From Cricetomys ansorgei (lineage: Eukaryota > Chordata > Mammalia > Rodentia > Nesomyidae): 64,000 nucleotides of DNA. The notes below the pieces were generated by a model, which was not told the DNA's origin, did not search any database, and saw nothing but the letters and a program-made list of their open reading frames with translations. The stretch is from the NCBI GenBank assembly GCA_026225945.1, contig JAMJFZ010001871.1, positions 529,001 to 593,000 of the forward strand. The letters are read 5' to 3'. Shown here in pieces: positions 43,326-55,744 of this stretch. Made by a program: the position numbers and the translations under genes. Each line of letters opens with the position of its first letter. The stretch's first letter is position 1.

Positions 43326-44499
43326 GACTTGGCACAAGTACTAATAACAAAAAATTGGTTATGACATTGAAATTTAAAAGATTACCAAATAATTTTTGTC
43401 ACCTGAAAGTTTCAGGTTGCAAGCTAGTGCCTTTAAATGCCACAAATTAACTTGTCCTTGCTGATAAAAGATTTAAACAGAAGTTCATGAATGATGCCCT
43501 TTTTAAACTATAAATTTTTAAAATCCTCATTAATGTTCTAGACCTGGACTTTAAGCTGTATGTTGATTTTCTTGTAAAGGAAATGCAAATTTAGGTTTCT
43601 TAGATAGCACACTATGGAGGCAGAGGCAGAGGCAGAATGTGAGCAAACTGATAAATATTGACTATCATTAATATCATAGGGAAATATCTGTGCGGTATGT
43701 CAGGAGGTTGTTTTTAACATGTGTTACTCTGCAGTGTTTCATTCAGCTTTCGACTCCAGACAGCAATCAGTGGCAGAATAAATAGTAAAGGCTCAAACTG
43801 AACTCCTAGGCAATTAAAATTTTATACACTACAACTATCATTGAAATATAATAATCAGAATAATTGTTGATTGACAGGTTGACTATTTCAATAGTATAAG
43901 ACACAGATTTCTAAAAGTTTTGTGTTCTCCTTCTCTCCTATTAATACATTGGTTATTTTAGGGATGGAAATCACACCTGGCAGATCAAGATTCAAGACCC
44001 ATTGCGATTCTAACAGAAAAATCACCACTCTCTTCCAAGTGGAGAAAAAGTGTACTGTTTTAAATTGTAAACAGCAATGATAGGTAACTTATCACTCCGT
44101 CTAACACAATTCGGAAACAGTGACTCACACCAACTATTCTAAACAGAAATTGTCCAATGGTGCAGCTGGATTCTAATATTTGTATGACTAATCTATAGAC
44201 CCTCTGCATGGCCTGTCAATTAATCACGTAGCAGACATTTAATATTTGCTGAAGCACTTACCAAGAGTGTACTTTGCAAAAGAATTGTGTTTTCTGCATA
44301 GAGTATTTCTCTGGTTAAAGCATTCATTTTAATTATTAAAATGTATTTTGAATATGTGTGTGGTATATTCACATGTGCATACAGGTATCTGAGTTTGTGT
44401 CTTATTCTATTGCTTTCTGCCTTATTCCTATGAGAGAGGGTTTTTTTCATTAAATCCAGGACTTGTCATGATTTATCTACGCTGGTAGTAGGCAAGCCC
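43326..44499. other. Unassigned sequence
   Basis: AT-rich; a short GGCAGA repeat near 43618-43634. No gene. Confidence 0.5.
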
Positions 44500-44648
44500 C
44501 ATGACTTCTCTTGTCTTAGACCCCACCCCTTTGCACTGAGGTTACGTGGCCTGCACAGGCCCAGCTTTTTGTGTGCGTGCTGAGGATCTGAAGTTGGATC
44601 CTTATGCTTCTACAGTGAGTGACATAATCCATAGACATTTACCCCAGC
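44500..44648 (-). repeat. B4-type SINE, antisense, partial
   Basis: 'tgcacaggcccagctttttg', 'gtgctgaggatctgaagttg', 'gatccttatgcttctacagt' and 'acatttaccccagcc' give the antisense order of linker, B-box region and head. The tail side is missing. Confidence 0.65.
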
Positions 44649-44729
44649 CTTGTCTGAATGCTTTGGCAGAATCTTATCAAAGTGTTTTCACATTCAGTTA
44701 CTTTTACCAGGACTGAGATAGGACCCAAG

Positions 44730-44792
44730 TCCAACTTGGTGAACCAAAGAGATTTGCTGGAATTACAAGTATGTAAATGATTCAAGACAGTT
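44730..44792. repeat. Dispersed rodent repeat, copy B (short)
   Basis: 'ccaacttggtgaaccaaaga' then 'ggaattacaagta' resembles the start of the repeat at 25092; a later piece resembles 'tgactcaaagacag' of that family. Very short. Confidence 0.35.
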
Positions 44793-45792
44793 AAAAAAAA
44801 ATAAGCCCATTCTTATCTGGTTCATGAAATCTGAAAGCCTGGACCTTACTGCCAAGCATGCAGGCTGCAAAACAGAAACAGGTTAGTTAGAATCTCTTTC
44901 AGGAGGCTTAGCTCTGAGCCTCTTCTTGGCAACTCAGTATGTCTGAGAATGTTTCTCAATAGCCCTTACTGTTTATACGTGTTTGAGGAGGAGAAAAGTG
45001 GACCTGGTTAGTTTCAAGAACTTCCTGAAATTATTGAGTTTTTTAATTTACCTGAGCTCAATGAACTTCTGTGCAGGATGGAATATTTCACTTCCCTTTA
45101 GTAAATTCTGTTGTTTTACCTCCCTAATAACATTCTGTGTCTTGAGGAGCCTCCCTCCAAGTCTGCCTGCTTTATCTTAAAGGAAATTGCTACAAAGCAA
45201 CACATTCTGAAGCAGGAGGAATATGGATAATTCAATGGACTAAGAGAAAACCTAGAGCTTGGGAATGAATAGAAAGGCAGTGAATCTCCTTGGAGAATCA
45301 GTACCTGAAAGGTATGGAAAACTGAGTCCACATTGGGGAATAGAGTTTGTATTTTAAAATCAATGGACAACTATAGAATGCTTCAAGTAGGATAGTTCTG
45401 TGAAAAGGTTAGGACATGAGTTTGGAACAGCGAATTTAGAGACAATAAAATAAGGTGGTTGTGGAATCATTGGTAGGAAAGGAATCAGAAATAATCAAAT
45501 GTATTTGAGAAGTTGTAGTGTACATTTCTTGAGTACCAGGTATACGGAAAATGATAATTTTGGGGGGATGAATGATACATCACACAATGTCTGTGTATCT
45601 AATAGAACTAAACCACGGTAACAGAATACGTGATGGGGTTGAAAGCCAGGAGAAGAGATTAACAAATTTTTGTACAGAACTTTGAAATCTCTGTGAAATA
45701 CTCAGGTACAATTATCAAGCAGACATTTGGGGAGATGGGATTGAAAACAAATAGGAGACATTTAGATGGGGGTTCAATGGTACCTACTATTT
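44793..45792. other. Unassigned sequence
   Basis: No gene or recognised repeat. Confidence 0.5.
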
Positions 45793-45975
45793 CCAAGGTA
45801 CTCACCAAGGACCAAGAGTGCCAAAACACAGCAGGTTCTAATTATTTAATCCTCATATTATTCCCAGCTTACAGGGGAGGAGGAAATACAGAGAGCTTCA
45901 GCAACCTGTGATCATCTCACCACGAGTAAAGTGGATAGGGAGCCCAAGGTTAGGAGCAGGACTGCAGGTCCATTC
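45793..45975 (+). repeat. MIR SINE, sense
   Basis: 'ttatttaatcctcatattat', 'cccagcttacaggggaggag', 'gaaatacagagagcttcagc' and 'gtgatcatctcaccacgag' follow the MIR core in order, ending in 'gttaggagcaggactgcagg' as in 'gccaggattcgaacccagg'. An ancient mammal-wide element, older than the rodent SINEs here. Confidence 0.75.
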
Positions 45976-46269
45976 TTTTTCTTCACCAGGGAACATCCCA
46001 GGAGACACAATGAAGATATTCAATACAGGCTCCTTGCAAACACACTGACTATAGAAACCCCTGTAAACACCTACTAGTGTCTGCTGACAACAAAGCCACA
46101 GCTATGTAATCCTTTGGAGAGATGTGTCAGGTATGATAAAGTCAATGAAACCTATGGATATACCATCATGGATCTAAAGGAAAATGTCAAATATATCCTG
46201 TGTCTGCCAATATAAAAAGGATAATTTTGTCATTACTTTGGTAGATGATACATAGCACATGTGTACTCT

Positions 46270-46307
46270 CGCGCGCGTGCGCGCACACACACACAAACAC
46301 ACACACT
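46270..46307. repeat. Alternating CG/CA tract (Z-DNA prone)
   Basis: From 46270 to 46295, 26 bases alternate strictly between pyrimidine and purine, beginning CGCGCGCGTGCGCGC and passing into CACACA; more CA follows. Seven CpG steps lie in 15 bases of otherwise CpG-poor DNA. Confidence 0.93.
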
Positions 46308-48293
46308 CGTACAGAGATTCATCATATATTATTTACCATATATAGGCTAACATATGACCTGTCTATCATAATGTGGACCATAGTATTATAGGAGTTCTGA
46401 ATTTCTCCAGATCTTCCTTGTGAATAATCATGTACTTGAACCTAGGGTCTGAGACTAGCCAAAACAAAAAGACAACTGGGAATATTGAAAATTAGGGCAA
46501 TGAGAATGATGTAACAAAGGAATCTGAAAAGCAGTTGTCAGACAGATAAGAAAACAAGGGGCAAGTGTAGTGATATAGACACCACATACTTTCACCGATG
46601 TCTCATCCTCATCTCTTGCTGAGCTTCTGTCTCTGTAGTGAGTTGGTACTTGAGCATGGGGTGAGGAAAAATGCATGTTTGCCCCAATCTTGTTAAACCA
46701 AGTATCAACAAAAGATGTGTATGACACCAGCTTCATACAGAAAAGCCCTTCAATCATTTTAAGCATAGAGTTTGCTCATTTTCTAATAATTCTCTGATAT
46801 TCCAAGTGGTTTGGCTCTCATCTTCTTTAATTACTCTATAAACATCATGATGGTCATAGTTATTTACTTTCCAATAATAATCTTAAGATGGTAATGGAAT
46901 TTAGTGTGCCTTCCATTTGAAAATCTAAACAATGGAATTGCCTGCTTTTGTAAGCTAATTGTAGTAATTTTACTTGATTATATTACGAATTGCAGTAGAA
47001 AAGGGAAGGGAAATTGTATGTCGGTCCAGAAAATATCCTTTACACTCACTGTCAACCTTATAGTCAAGCCTCAATTAGACATTATCCTTAGTTGTTTCAT
47101 TACAGCAAAATGCCAAATACAAAATTTTAAATTATGGTTTTAAGATAATTAGCAGATCACATGACCCAGTCAAAATAGACACTATTTTTTCAAGTTTGTA
47201 AATTAATATAGACTAATAGAAATTCCAAAATATTCTAGAAATGAATAGAGCAGAAGTTGAGATTGCAATGGTTAAGGGTCAGGGATGTGTGCTGTGTATC
47301 TGACAACATATATTGTTTGAGAGAGACTTTTTGGTGCAGACATATCAAGACTTAATATTAAAGTATCTTCTGCATGGAAATGACTATATCAAAATAATTA
47401 AATTAAGACGGACATCCAGGTGAAGTTTTTTTGCCAGCTCCCATAGCATGCAATAGCACTTATTAAATATTAAATAAAACAGTAGTTCTTGTGATATGCT
47501 CTGAAAGATAAACGTTATGTGTTATATTCGTTTTCAGAATCTTTGCACACCTCTTTTTTCTTTCAGATTCACAATGCACACTAACATTTCAAGACTCTGT
47601 AAAATATTTTATAAACCTTACTTAATGTTCTCATTTTCTCAAAGCAAAACTAACCACAAGAGCCTGATTATGTATGTTTGTAAAAATGCTGCTGTTACTT
47701 ACTGCCTATTTATTTCACCTACGGCACTATTTTAAATATTTTATGCAGACATAATATTTTTGAATACATCTTAACCAATGAGGCCACAGCTACTACTATT
47801 GCTATTTTGACAGGAAGAGGGAGAGGCAAAATTTTCCTTTTAAGTTGTTAATTTAGAAACAACCATCGGGGACTGAATTTGATTCAGATTTCACAGAATC
47901 TTTGACTCATTTTTTTTAAATTAAGACATTGTATTGAAAGCTAAACATTTTTCTTCGTTCATTTCTATAGTGGAGAAGATATTTTCATTTTGGATTCTTT
48001 ATGAAAGCCAAGAGCTGCTTTTGTAATTGGCCCTAGAGTCAATGGATACTCTAGATCTTTACCAAACATCTGATTTCCAATTTCCCTACTGCTGCAATTC
48101 AACATTCAGTGTAATCTCAGTTTAAGGACCCATCTGCAGAGTCAGAAACTCATTCCTTCTCAGTGCTCCAAATGATGGTAACCAAACAGACCTGCAGAGA
48201 AGGATCTTTCAGCCAATCAGTCTGGATTGCATTTTAATGATAACTACACTTTTAATGTACATCAAGAGAGGTTATTGATGAACATGGCTCTAG
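46308..48293. other. Unassigned sequence, 2 kb
   Basis: AT-rich, no recognised repeat, no supportable gene. A 103-codon minus-strand open stretch (46455-46766) resembles nothing I know. Confidence 0.5.
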
Positions 48294-48413
48294 TCTGAGG
48301 GGAGTCAGGAGGTATCCAGGGGAGAGAGAAGATGGGGGGAGCTGAGAGGAGTGGAGGGAGGGTAGGCTGTGGCCAGGATATATTGTATAAAATTGAATTT
48401 ATTAAGAAAAAAG
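48294..48413 (+). mobile_element. Rodent L1 3' end, sense, short truncated copy
   Basis: A G-rich stretch ('gagaggagtggagggagggt') followed by 'aggctgtggccaggatatat' and 'tgtataaaattgaattt' with an A-rich end is the terminal part of a rodent (Lx-type) L1 3' UTR. Only about 120 bases remain, a typical 5'-truncated insertion. Confidence 0.75.
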
Positions 48414-49209
48414 AGGGAGATTGTTGCAAATCTTGTTTTTATATTTGTTGCAGAATTAGCTGATATCACTCATTTGCAATGATTCATGGTAATTGATTTA
48501 AACAATGCAGGAGAAATCTTGGGAAAAGGTGATTTTTTTTTTTAATTGGGATTGAGGTTCAAGGGTAAACAAATTTATACGGTAGAAAGACTTTAAGGAT
48601 CAAGAAATGAGACAGAAAAAGAAAAAGATGACAGAAGATAGCTGGGCCCTTGAATCATCAAAAAGTCAAAGAAACATCTAGACCTTGGTGTTTCAGGGCC
48701 TCAATGTGACACCTGTTGGGAAAATTTGTGGTAAAGAAGACAGTTAGATAGTGGGATATTAATTATGATGCTACTTGTCTGTTAGATGCTGCTCACTTCA
48801 GAGTGTGAAGTGGACTGGACAGTGGAATGACTTGGCTTGTGTCAACTCAGAGCAACTACTAGACAAGATTCCTGAATGACAAGAGAAATGTCTATGAATA
48901 CTTGAGGGAGAAAAACATGTTTATAGAGATTAAAATTCTAATGGGAAGTAAAAGGCAGCTTAGAGCTACTATGCCTCAATAATTTTACAGCATGCGATGC
49001 CTGGGTTGGTAAGCACTGAAATAGGCAAATATATAAGAATGTGTGTTTCAGGAAATAAACTAAAACAAAACCATAGCAATCCTATGATAATAGATATGTT
49101 TGGGGATTTGCTTAAGCATACATTGCTATGTTAAAACAGTTTTGTTGGAGAAATACTCTGTATTTCTATTTAACTTTGTATGTTGCTTTTTAAAAAATCT
49201 CAAGTTGGT
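48414..49209. other. Unassigned sequence
   Basis: No gene or recognised repeat. Confidence 0.5.
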
Positions 49210-49555
49210 AAATTTGACATTTTGATATGCATGTATGTTTCCAATCTATAAGATACAGATTTCTGTGTGCACTATCAGCAAAATAAAAAGAAATGTTACC
49301 ACCTCAAACATCTACCATGCTACCACTTCATGCTCACTGTTGCTTTAACCCTGTCCAATCAATTAATAATCTGTTTCATGGATGTCATATAAGTAGACTC
49401 AAACAGTATGACCTCATGACATTTGATTATTCTACTCAACAAAATGACTGAGATTCATTGAAGTTGTTACATTATTATGACCACCCAAGATTTCCTTGCA
49501 TGGGTATGCTTAAGTTTGTGTATGCATTCATTCATGAGAAGACATCTGATAACAA
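49210..49555 (-). mobile_element. Ancient L1 (L1M-type) 3' region, antisense, left part
   Basis: 'gtcatataagtagactcaaa', 'cagtatgacctcatgacatt', 'caaaatgactgagattcatt' and 'gtgtatgcattcattcatga' are a diverged complement of L1M 3' sequence. Interrupted by a SINE; continues at 49700. Confidence 0.7.
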
Positions 49556-49690
49556 GGCCCCTACAGCTAGCAATCTGGCTTATTGGTAGACAATTCCTGG
49601 GATGCATGAGACCACAGGCTATCACACACACACACATACACACACACACACGCAAATGTGCACACAAATATATGCACACAATCACATGAG
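49556..49690 (+). repeat. ID-like SINE with CA-rich tail, inserted in L1M
   Basis: 'agcaatctggcttattggta' and 'gacaattcctgggatgcatg' resemble a decayed tRNA-derived ID/B-type head; 'gaccacaggctatcac' stands where the B-box would be, followed by an interrupted CA tail. L1M sequence on both sides shows it was inserted later. Confidence 0.5.
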
Positions 49691-49699
49691 AGCTGCTGT

Positions 49700-49915
49700 C
49701 AGGTATGAGCACTCATGAGTTTTGATTTTCTAAACTAAAACTTACAAATTGGATTGCTATACTTTGCCGTAGATGTTTTTATTAGTTTTTAAGGAAATAG
49801 CTAACATTGATTTACAAAATGTCTGCATCATGGAGTTTTAGCAAATATCATGATTTTTGAGGAGCTCTATGTTCTTGTCAGCAATGTGTTACTATGTTTG
49901 CTTTTTGAGCACAAT
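49700..49915 (-). mobile_element. Ancient L1M, antisense, right part
   Basis: 'aattggattgctatactttg', 'taaggaaatagctaacattg' and 'tgttcttgtcagcaatgtg' continue the complement of the L1M 3' region after the SINE. Confidence 0.65.
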
Positions 49916-50344
49916 TATGGGATTGATGCTGAGCTCCATCCTAACTCCTTTCATGTGTGCTCTAAACCAACAATCCTCCCCAATCTGATTTATTACATTT
50001 AATTTTTTTCTGATTCACATTTATGATGTTATATTTAAAAACTTTTCTTCTTGCTGAAGGTCATGAATATATATTTTTCTATAAGTCTATCTGAAAATAA
50101 AAGCAAACTCTACAGGGGTGAATTCATTTAGCTGTTTTCTCTGACTATATATTTAGGTACAATTAGATGAGAGATAGCACCTTTATATTGTCAGGTTAAT
50201 GTGTTTTGCTTTGCTTTCTTCAGTTGTGAGCATGTTTAAGCCATTAAGATCAGATTTTAAATAAGGTTAGTCGAGTCTCTAAATGTAATGGGACTGGATA
50301 TTCACTCACTCAATTTTGTGTAGACATTTTATTTCTACTCTATA
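49916..50344. other. Unassigned sequence
   Basis: AT-rich; possibly decayed L1M but not alignable by eye. Confidence 0.45.
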
Positions 50345-50440
50345 ACTTCACATATGAATTCAGTAAATACATCTAAATATCATGTAATAGTCACTATTCT
50401 AGTACTGGTGAATATCAATGATTAAAATCACAGCAAAATC
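50345..50440 (+). repeat. Possible L2/MIR-like fragment
   Basis: 'gaattcagtaaatacatcta' then 'tagtcactattctagtactg' and 'gtgaatatcaatgattaaaa' loosely follow the widespread 'attcaacaaatatttattgag' and 'cactgttctaggcactgg' pattern. Confidence 0.3.
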
Positions 50441-51829
50441 CATGTTACATTTAATGTACATATGTATATGTGTGTGCATGTGTGTATGCACATTCCTTCC
50501 ATGGAATCTTTTTTATGGTCTCCTCCCTCAGCCTAAGCATCTGACAAGGAATACCCCACCTGGGACCTTGACTAAGTTGCTTACCATAATGGCATCAAGT
50601 CAGCTGGCTGAAAGTTGGGAATTGTATTGTGGAGATTCTGTTCATTATGCAAGTGGTGCCATTGTGTTGGTGGGTGGTGCCTTTCCTCAGTAGATAACCA
50701 AGAGAGCACGTGTTCATGGTCAGTCCATGATAGAAGCTGGACCTTCTGCTAAGGGGTTCAGGTTTTGCACCTCAGAGATTGTCTTTTGTTCTTTATTGAA
50801 CCCACATGTGTTATAATAAATTACATTTACACATAGGTTTACTACTAGTCTACTGTTTATCTGATGTTTGCACACTCCTTGGCCATTTAGGGTGGTCTCC
50901 TTTCTGTAAGAACTGGAAGCTTTCTTAGAAGTCATTCTTGACCATGGTTCATTCTGTTAAAATGAGATACATTCAATACAAGAATATGTTGAACATTTTA
51001 ACTACACATGAAGTTAAAAAGTTTACTAGCAGAAATTTCATACTGAGTATGAAATTCCGTACTGAGCTGTGGGCCCTTTTATTTACTTTCTTCAGTGTCC
51101 CCGTCTTTCCACTTTTAACCCTGTCATTAATTTTAAGCCTACCACATGTTCGTCATAACATAAGTGAGAGCGATTGCATGAGAGGAGGGAGACAATGGAA
51201 CCTCAGTACATTTCTTCACTAGGAAACATTAGGTTCATCTGCTGTACGAAGGAGACGTTTTGTAATTACCAGACTGATTTCTACATCATCTTGGGCAAAC
51301 ATCTCATCAACAAGCACTTATTCCCAATGGGATGGAAGCACAGGATTCTTCTCTGTGGCAATCTGTTTAAGGGACATAGGACAGATACTCTGGGATAAGA
51401 GTATATGGCCTTTTGCACTCTGACAATAGTCTCGAAGCACACTGTCAGTTTCCTTTCAATGCCTTCCAACTAAAACTGGTTAAGTGAAAAAAAATCTCTT
51501 CCCTTCCACTTATGTGAGAGTATTCTATTGTCTCTTAAATGTAAAAAGGCAAATGAGGATCAGTAGGCATTATAAAGATAATGGCCAAGAAAAGCAAACT
51601 GCAAGCAAGGCTTCTTTTGTGACTTTAAGGACAAGATTAAGGATATTAAAATGCCTAGCAAATTCCAGTATTCTTAGATCATAGTCATGCATCTGAATCA
51701 GATAAAGATAATGCTTTTAAGGGTTGCAAAGGGGACTATAAAGTGTATATCAGTCTATGTGTTCTTAATATAATAAAATATCCAGTGAAGGCTATTTTTA
51801 AGGGGTATGGTCATCTATGTAACTTACAT
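50441..51829. other. Unassigned sequence
   Basis: Apart from the palindrome at 51034-51056 and TG-rich words near 50460-50490, nothing recognised; no gene. Confidence 0.5.
51034..51056. repeat. 23-bp near-perfect palindrome (11-bp arms)
   Basis: AATTTCATACT and AGTATGAAATT are exact reverse complements separated by one G. No repeat family explains it. Confidence 0.9.
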
Positions 51830-52160
51830 TTCTGGAGGTCCAAGGATAAATAGCACTGGATCTGGTCTAGTAAAGGATTCAGAGTGAATAGCCTAACAAT
51901 GTTGGAAGCATGTTGAGGAGGCAAAGAACAAATGAGCCCTGGAAAGGGGGCCAAAAACAGCTCAGAAATCTAGTTCATTGTTTTATAATTCTCTCTTGAA
52001 AGAAATTTTCATGCTGTGTAATATCCTACTCCATCTATTCTAAGAACAGTACCTCATCGAGACCTAAGCACCTCCTACCTGCTCACCTGCCTCCATACCA
52101 CCATACTGAGGTTCAAGATTCCAGTACATGAAACTTGGGAACACTTTCTAATCATAGGAG
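51830..52160 (-). mobile_element. Ancient MaLR (MLT1/MST-like) LTR, antisense
   Basis: 'aacttacatttctggaggtc', later 'acctcatcgagacctaagca', 'cctcctacctgctcacctgc', 'ctgaggttcaagattccagt' and 'acatgaaacttggg' follow, with heavy divergence, the antisense order of an MLT1/MST LTR. Confidence 0.6.
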
Positions 52161-55100
52161 AGCAATGGCAAATAGACAAGCAAGGATTGTTGAAATATCA
52201 CAAGGAACTAGAAACAAGGAAAGGAAATAGTTGACCAATTCTTTTGAGTTACAGAGATAAGTTATTTGAAACAGAATGGAAAGACACAAGATGCAGAAAA
52301 ACATCTGTAGACAACCACTGTTTAGTAATACTGATTCAACAAAAACAATCATAGGCACAAACAGAAAAGAGATTCTCAATAATGAACCAAAGCAAGAGAT
52401 TAACATTGAAAAGAATCTCAATGTCTATTCAAAGAGATAAAAATCACCCACACCTGAATGCATCATTATGCAATCACAGAACACCAAATGGTAAAAATGA
52501 TGAAAGTTGAGGAGACAGCAGAGGAAAGTGGGGGCAGATACTTGAAATAGAACAGTAAGACCAATATATTATGTTTTATTGAACCTTAGTGATATCAGAA
52601 AGTTTAGGTAAGTGCCTCTAAAGCTCAGAGGTATCTTATTTTTGATTTGAAAACCTAAGTATATTTAATTCACAGTCAATAGGATGGAAGTTTTTAGGAG
52701 AGTCATTTGTAACATTCTTGAACTGCTAAGTTTACCTGAGAATGTAATCCAGTAAGATGAGAACATAAACCAGGGAAGAAAGACACTGCTGTCAGCTAAG
52801 GGAGCAGAAGCTAGATGATGCTTTAAAGTGGTTGCTATGCTTCTCAATCAATAATCAATTCATCTGGATCACAGAGCACATGACTTTGAAATTTAGATTC
52901 TTGAGAGGAATAAAAGAAAAGAAAGAAAAAAGACTACTTGGTTAGTTCAGTACTACCAAGAACTAAATTATTTGGTAAAGACCATGCTAAGTTGAAAATA
53001 AACTAAGTAAGAAAGATAGCTAGAAACTTCTGGTTGAAAATTAAACCCATACAACAGAATATCACTATTAGATACTCTTCGCCTCTGCAGAAAACATAAT
53101 TGGGAAGAAGTCAAAATACTGTTGAACCTCTTAATTGTTTTTAACATTGGAATTAATTTAGAGTCAAATGAGAAAATGCAATTTAGAGCAAATACAAAAA
53201 CAAAAATGATAAAATTTGGAAGAAGAAAATATAAAAATAAAGATTGAGAATTTAGACATGCTCGTATGCTTGTAGTATACAATGGAACGTAGGATACAGA
53301 GTAATTGGTGCAAGCAGAGGAAGCTGAATGTAGACATTGTCTTGACATGACTTACACTTGCTGTTGGTCAGGACTTCTGGGGCCTCTGCCTTTTTCATTA
53401 CCCCAGGGTGAGATAGGACTTTATCCCTCTAGTATGATTCACTCACTCTTTAACATCTCTGTAAGGCTTAAAAGACTATTAATTGAATAATCATGTTTAA
53501 ATATTGTCTCCATTAATAAACTCAAGGGTATTTTTAATTGACAAATCTAAGACTAACTTTGGCAATAGATTTCTAAAGAAGAGATTAACATATACCTTAA
53601 TTAACATTTGATCTGACATTGTTTTTGAAATTAGCATGTTTCTTAGAACATGCAAACTATGCAGACAACTTCGTCTTGGGGATAAGACAAGTCTTGAGGG
53701 AATAGACACCCAGGGATAGATTTCAGATACAAAGACAGATAATGACAAAGCTTCATCCTGTCTGCTAAACACTGATTCTGCTTCCCTATATCCAGTCCAT
53801 CAATCTGTTTTTGGGGTAATTTTAATACTTGATCCTATCACTAGGAAGGCTTCTCACTAGTCTAAGTTAATTCATTCCATTCCATTCTCTTTGATTGTGC
53901 TTGTTTCTGGGACCCAGATAGATGTTAACTGAAATAAATTAATTTTCTATTGATAGTTATTGAAGTGAGGGTAGATATGTCATATAAATTGATCCAATCA
54001 AAAAAAGATATTTTTTTTTACTTCCTTTCTAGAATACCATAAGGAAGCCTTCCTAAGTTGCTGCTGGCAATATATCCATGATCAATAGAGAACGGATAAG
54101 ACAATGACACTGCAAGTAAATAGAGCCATGATCAAAACCTGAAGTCTACTCATGTCTGTGGTTATAGGACCATGAAATAATCCTACCTAAGTAGAGTTGA
54201 CTTTTGGTTCTACTGTCAATATCTGAAAGTATCCTGTCCAAAGGGCTACTACAACTGTAACCACTAATGAGGAATAACAGGAGTGATCCGGGGAACCCAT
54301 ATCTATTTTACTTATCCACATTTCTTAGACACCGAGATTAAAAAAAAAAAAAGGAAAACAGTTCTTCCCTTTCTGGTTTCTTACATGAAAAATGATGAGA
54401 GTACTAAAGATTACATTTTGAAAGATTCGATATGTAGGAATGCTTGTGGAAATTTCCATGAGAACGAATTCTACAAATAAACAAGGTGATAGCTGGGGAC
54501 AGATATATTAAATAAAACACTACCCATTACAGTAACAGATAATGTAGCTAAGTTGACATGTGCACTTGGAACTTATAACTTCAGAGAATAAAGAGAACAT
54601 ATACCTCAAAGGAGAAAACACAAAATAAATAAGGAAATAAATGAATTATTAAAGTCAAAAGATAAGGCATCTTCAAAGGAAATGACCAAGCCGTGTTTGG
54701 TATTTGTTCAACATCTATCTGAGATCCTTAGTTATAGCTTGACCAAGTCCATGATTTCATTTGCCCTAGAGCACTGTGTTCAATTTGCAAACCTTGCTAT
54801 TATTGATTCTATCTCTACCCTTTGACATGCAAATCATCCTCTGACCCAGAGTAATTTTTCAAGGGGCTATAAAACTGTAAATACAAGGAACCCTTCTACT
54901 CTAGATTTTGCTGACAATCAGGAGCTTACTTTTGTTGCCAACATTGTCTTCAAATGCTTTTCTACCACCTTGTCATGCACTTAGAATGTCTTGGTCTCTT
55001 GTTTCTACCAAGTTGACATCAATTTTTCCCTTGACCAAAAGTCTTGCTTGCCTATTTAGCTAGTATGGCAGTTCTACAAACTATAAACTGCATTTCACAA

Positions 55101-55219
55101 TAATGAAATACAACTATTTCAATTATTCAATTATTCAAATTATAACAATGAAATGCAAGTTAGTTGTGGATAAAATATTGAACATAACAAAATGCAGAAA
55201 AAAATGTCCACAAGCAAAA
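52161..55219. other. Unassigned sequence, 3 kb
   Basis: The second-longest stretch without a recognised element. AT-rich, A/T runs near 54001-54020 and 54339-54352. A 126-codon minus-strand open stretch (52968-53348) and others do not resemble known proteins. No exon supported. Confidence 0.5.
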
Positions 55220-55740
55220 CATGGAGTTCATTTTGCGTTGGCCAACTACTCCTGGGCATGGAGCCTCCCCAGGAGAGTAGTTGATATACCCAGTGACACT
55301 GCATAGGAGAAAACCGTTTTTCCCTTTTGCCAGTGATGGTTATCAATTCAAACTGCTTCTTTGTTAAAGGTAGGGCACTATTTCAACTTTCCCTTCTCAA
55401 TCTAGAACCTCATTTGGCTTGAACTTGTGCAGGTCTTCTGCATGACGCTGTAGTCTCTGTGAATTCATATATGCCTCAGTCCTGTTGTGTCTGAAAGACA
55501 CTCTTTCCTGGGAATCATCCACCACCTCTGGCTCTTACAGTTTTTTCTCCCCCTCTTCGGCCTAGGTATCTGAACCTTGTAGGGAGGGGTTTGATGAAGA
55601 CATCCCACTTTTAAGTGAGTGCTCCAAAGGTTTTCAGTCTCTGCATGGTTTCCAGTTGTGTATCTCTCTGTTCAACTACTTTGTTTTATTTTGGCATTTT
55701 TTTGTCTTTCTGTTTTTTGTTTGTTTTGATAGATGTTTTT
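55220..55740 (-). mobile_element. Inverted 5' segment of a rodent L1 insertion
   Basis: 'cttgaacttgtgcaggtctt', 'ttcatatatgcctcagtcct', 'gttgtgtctgaaagacactc', 'cacctctggctcttacag' and 'ggtttgatgaagacatccca' are rodent L1 3' untranslated sequence in antisense, of the same type as 15075-15935. The segment abuts a sense L1 3' end at 55745-55930. Confidence 0.65.
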
Positions 55741-55744
55741 TCTA

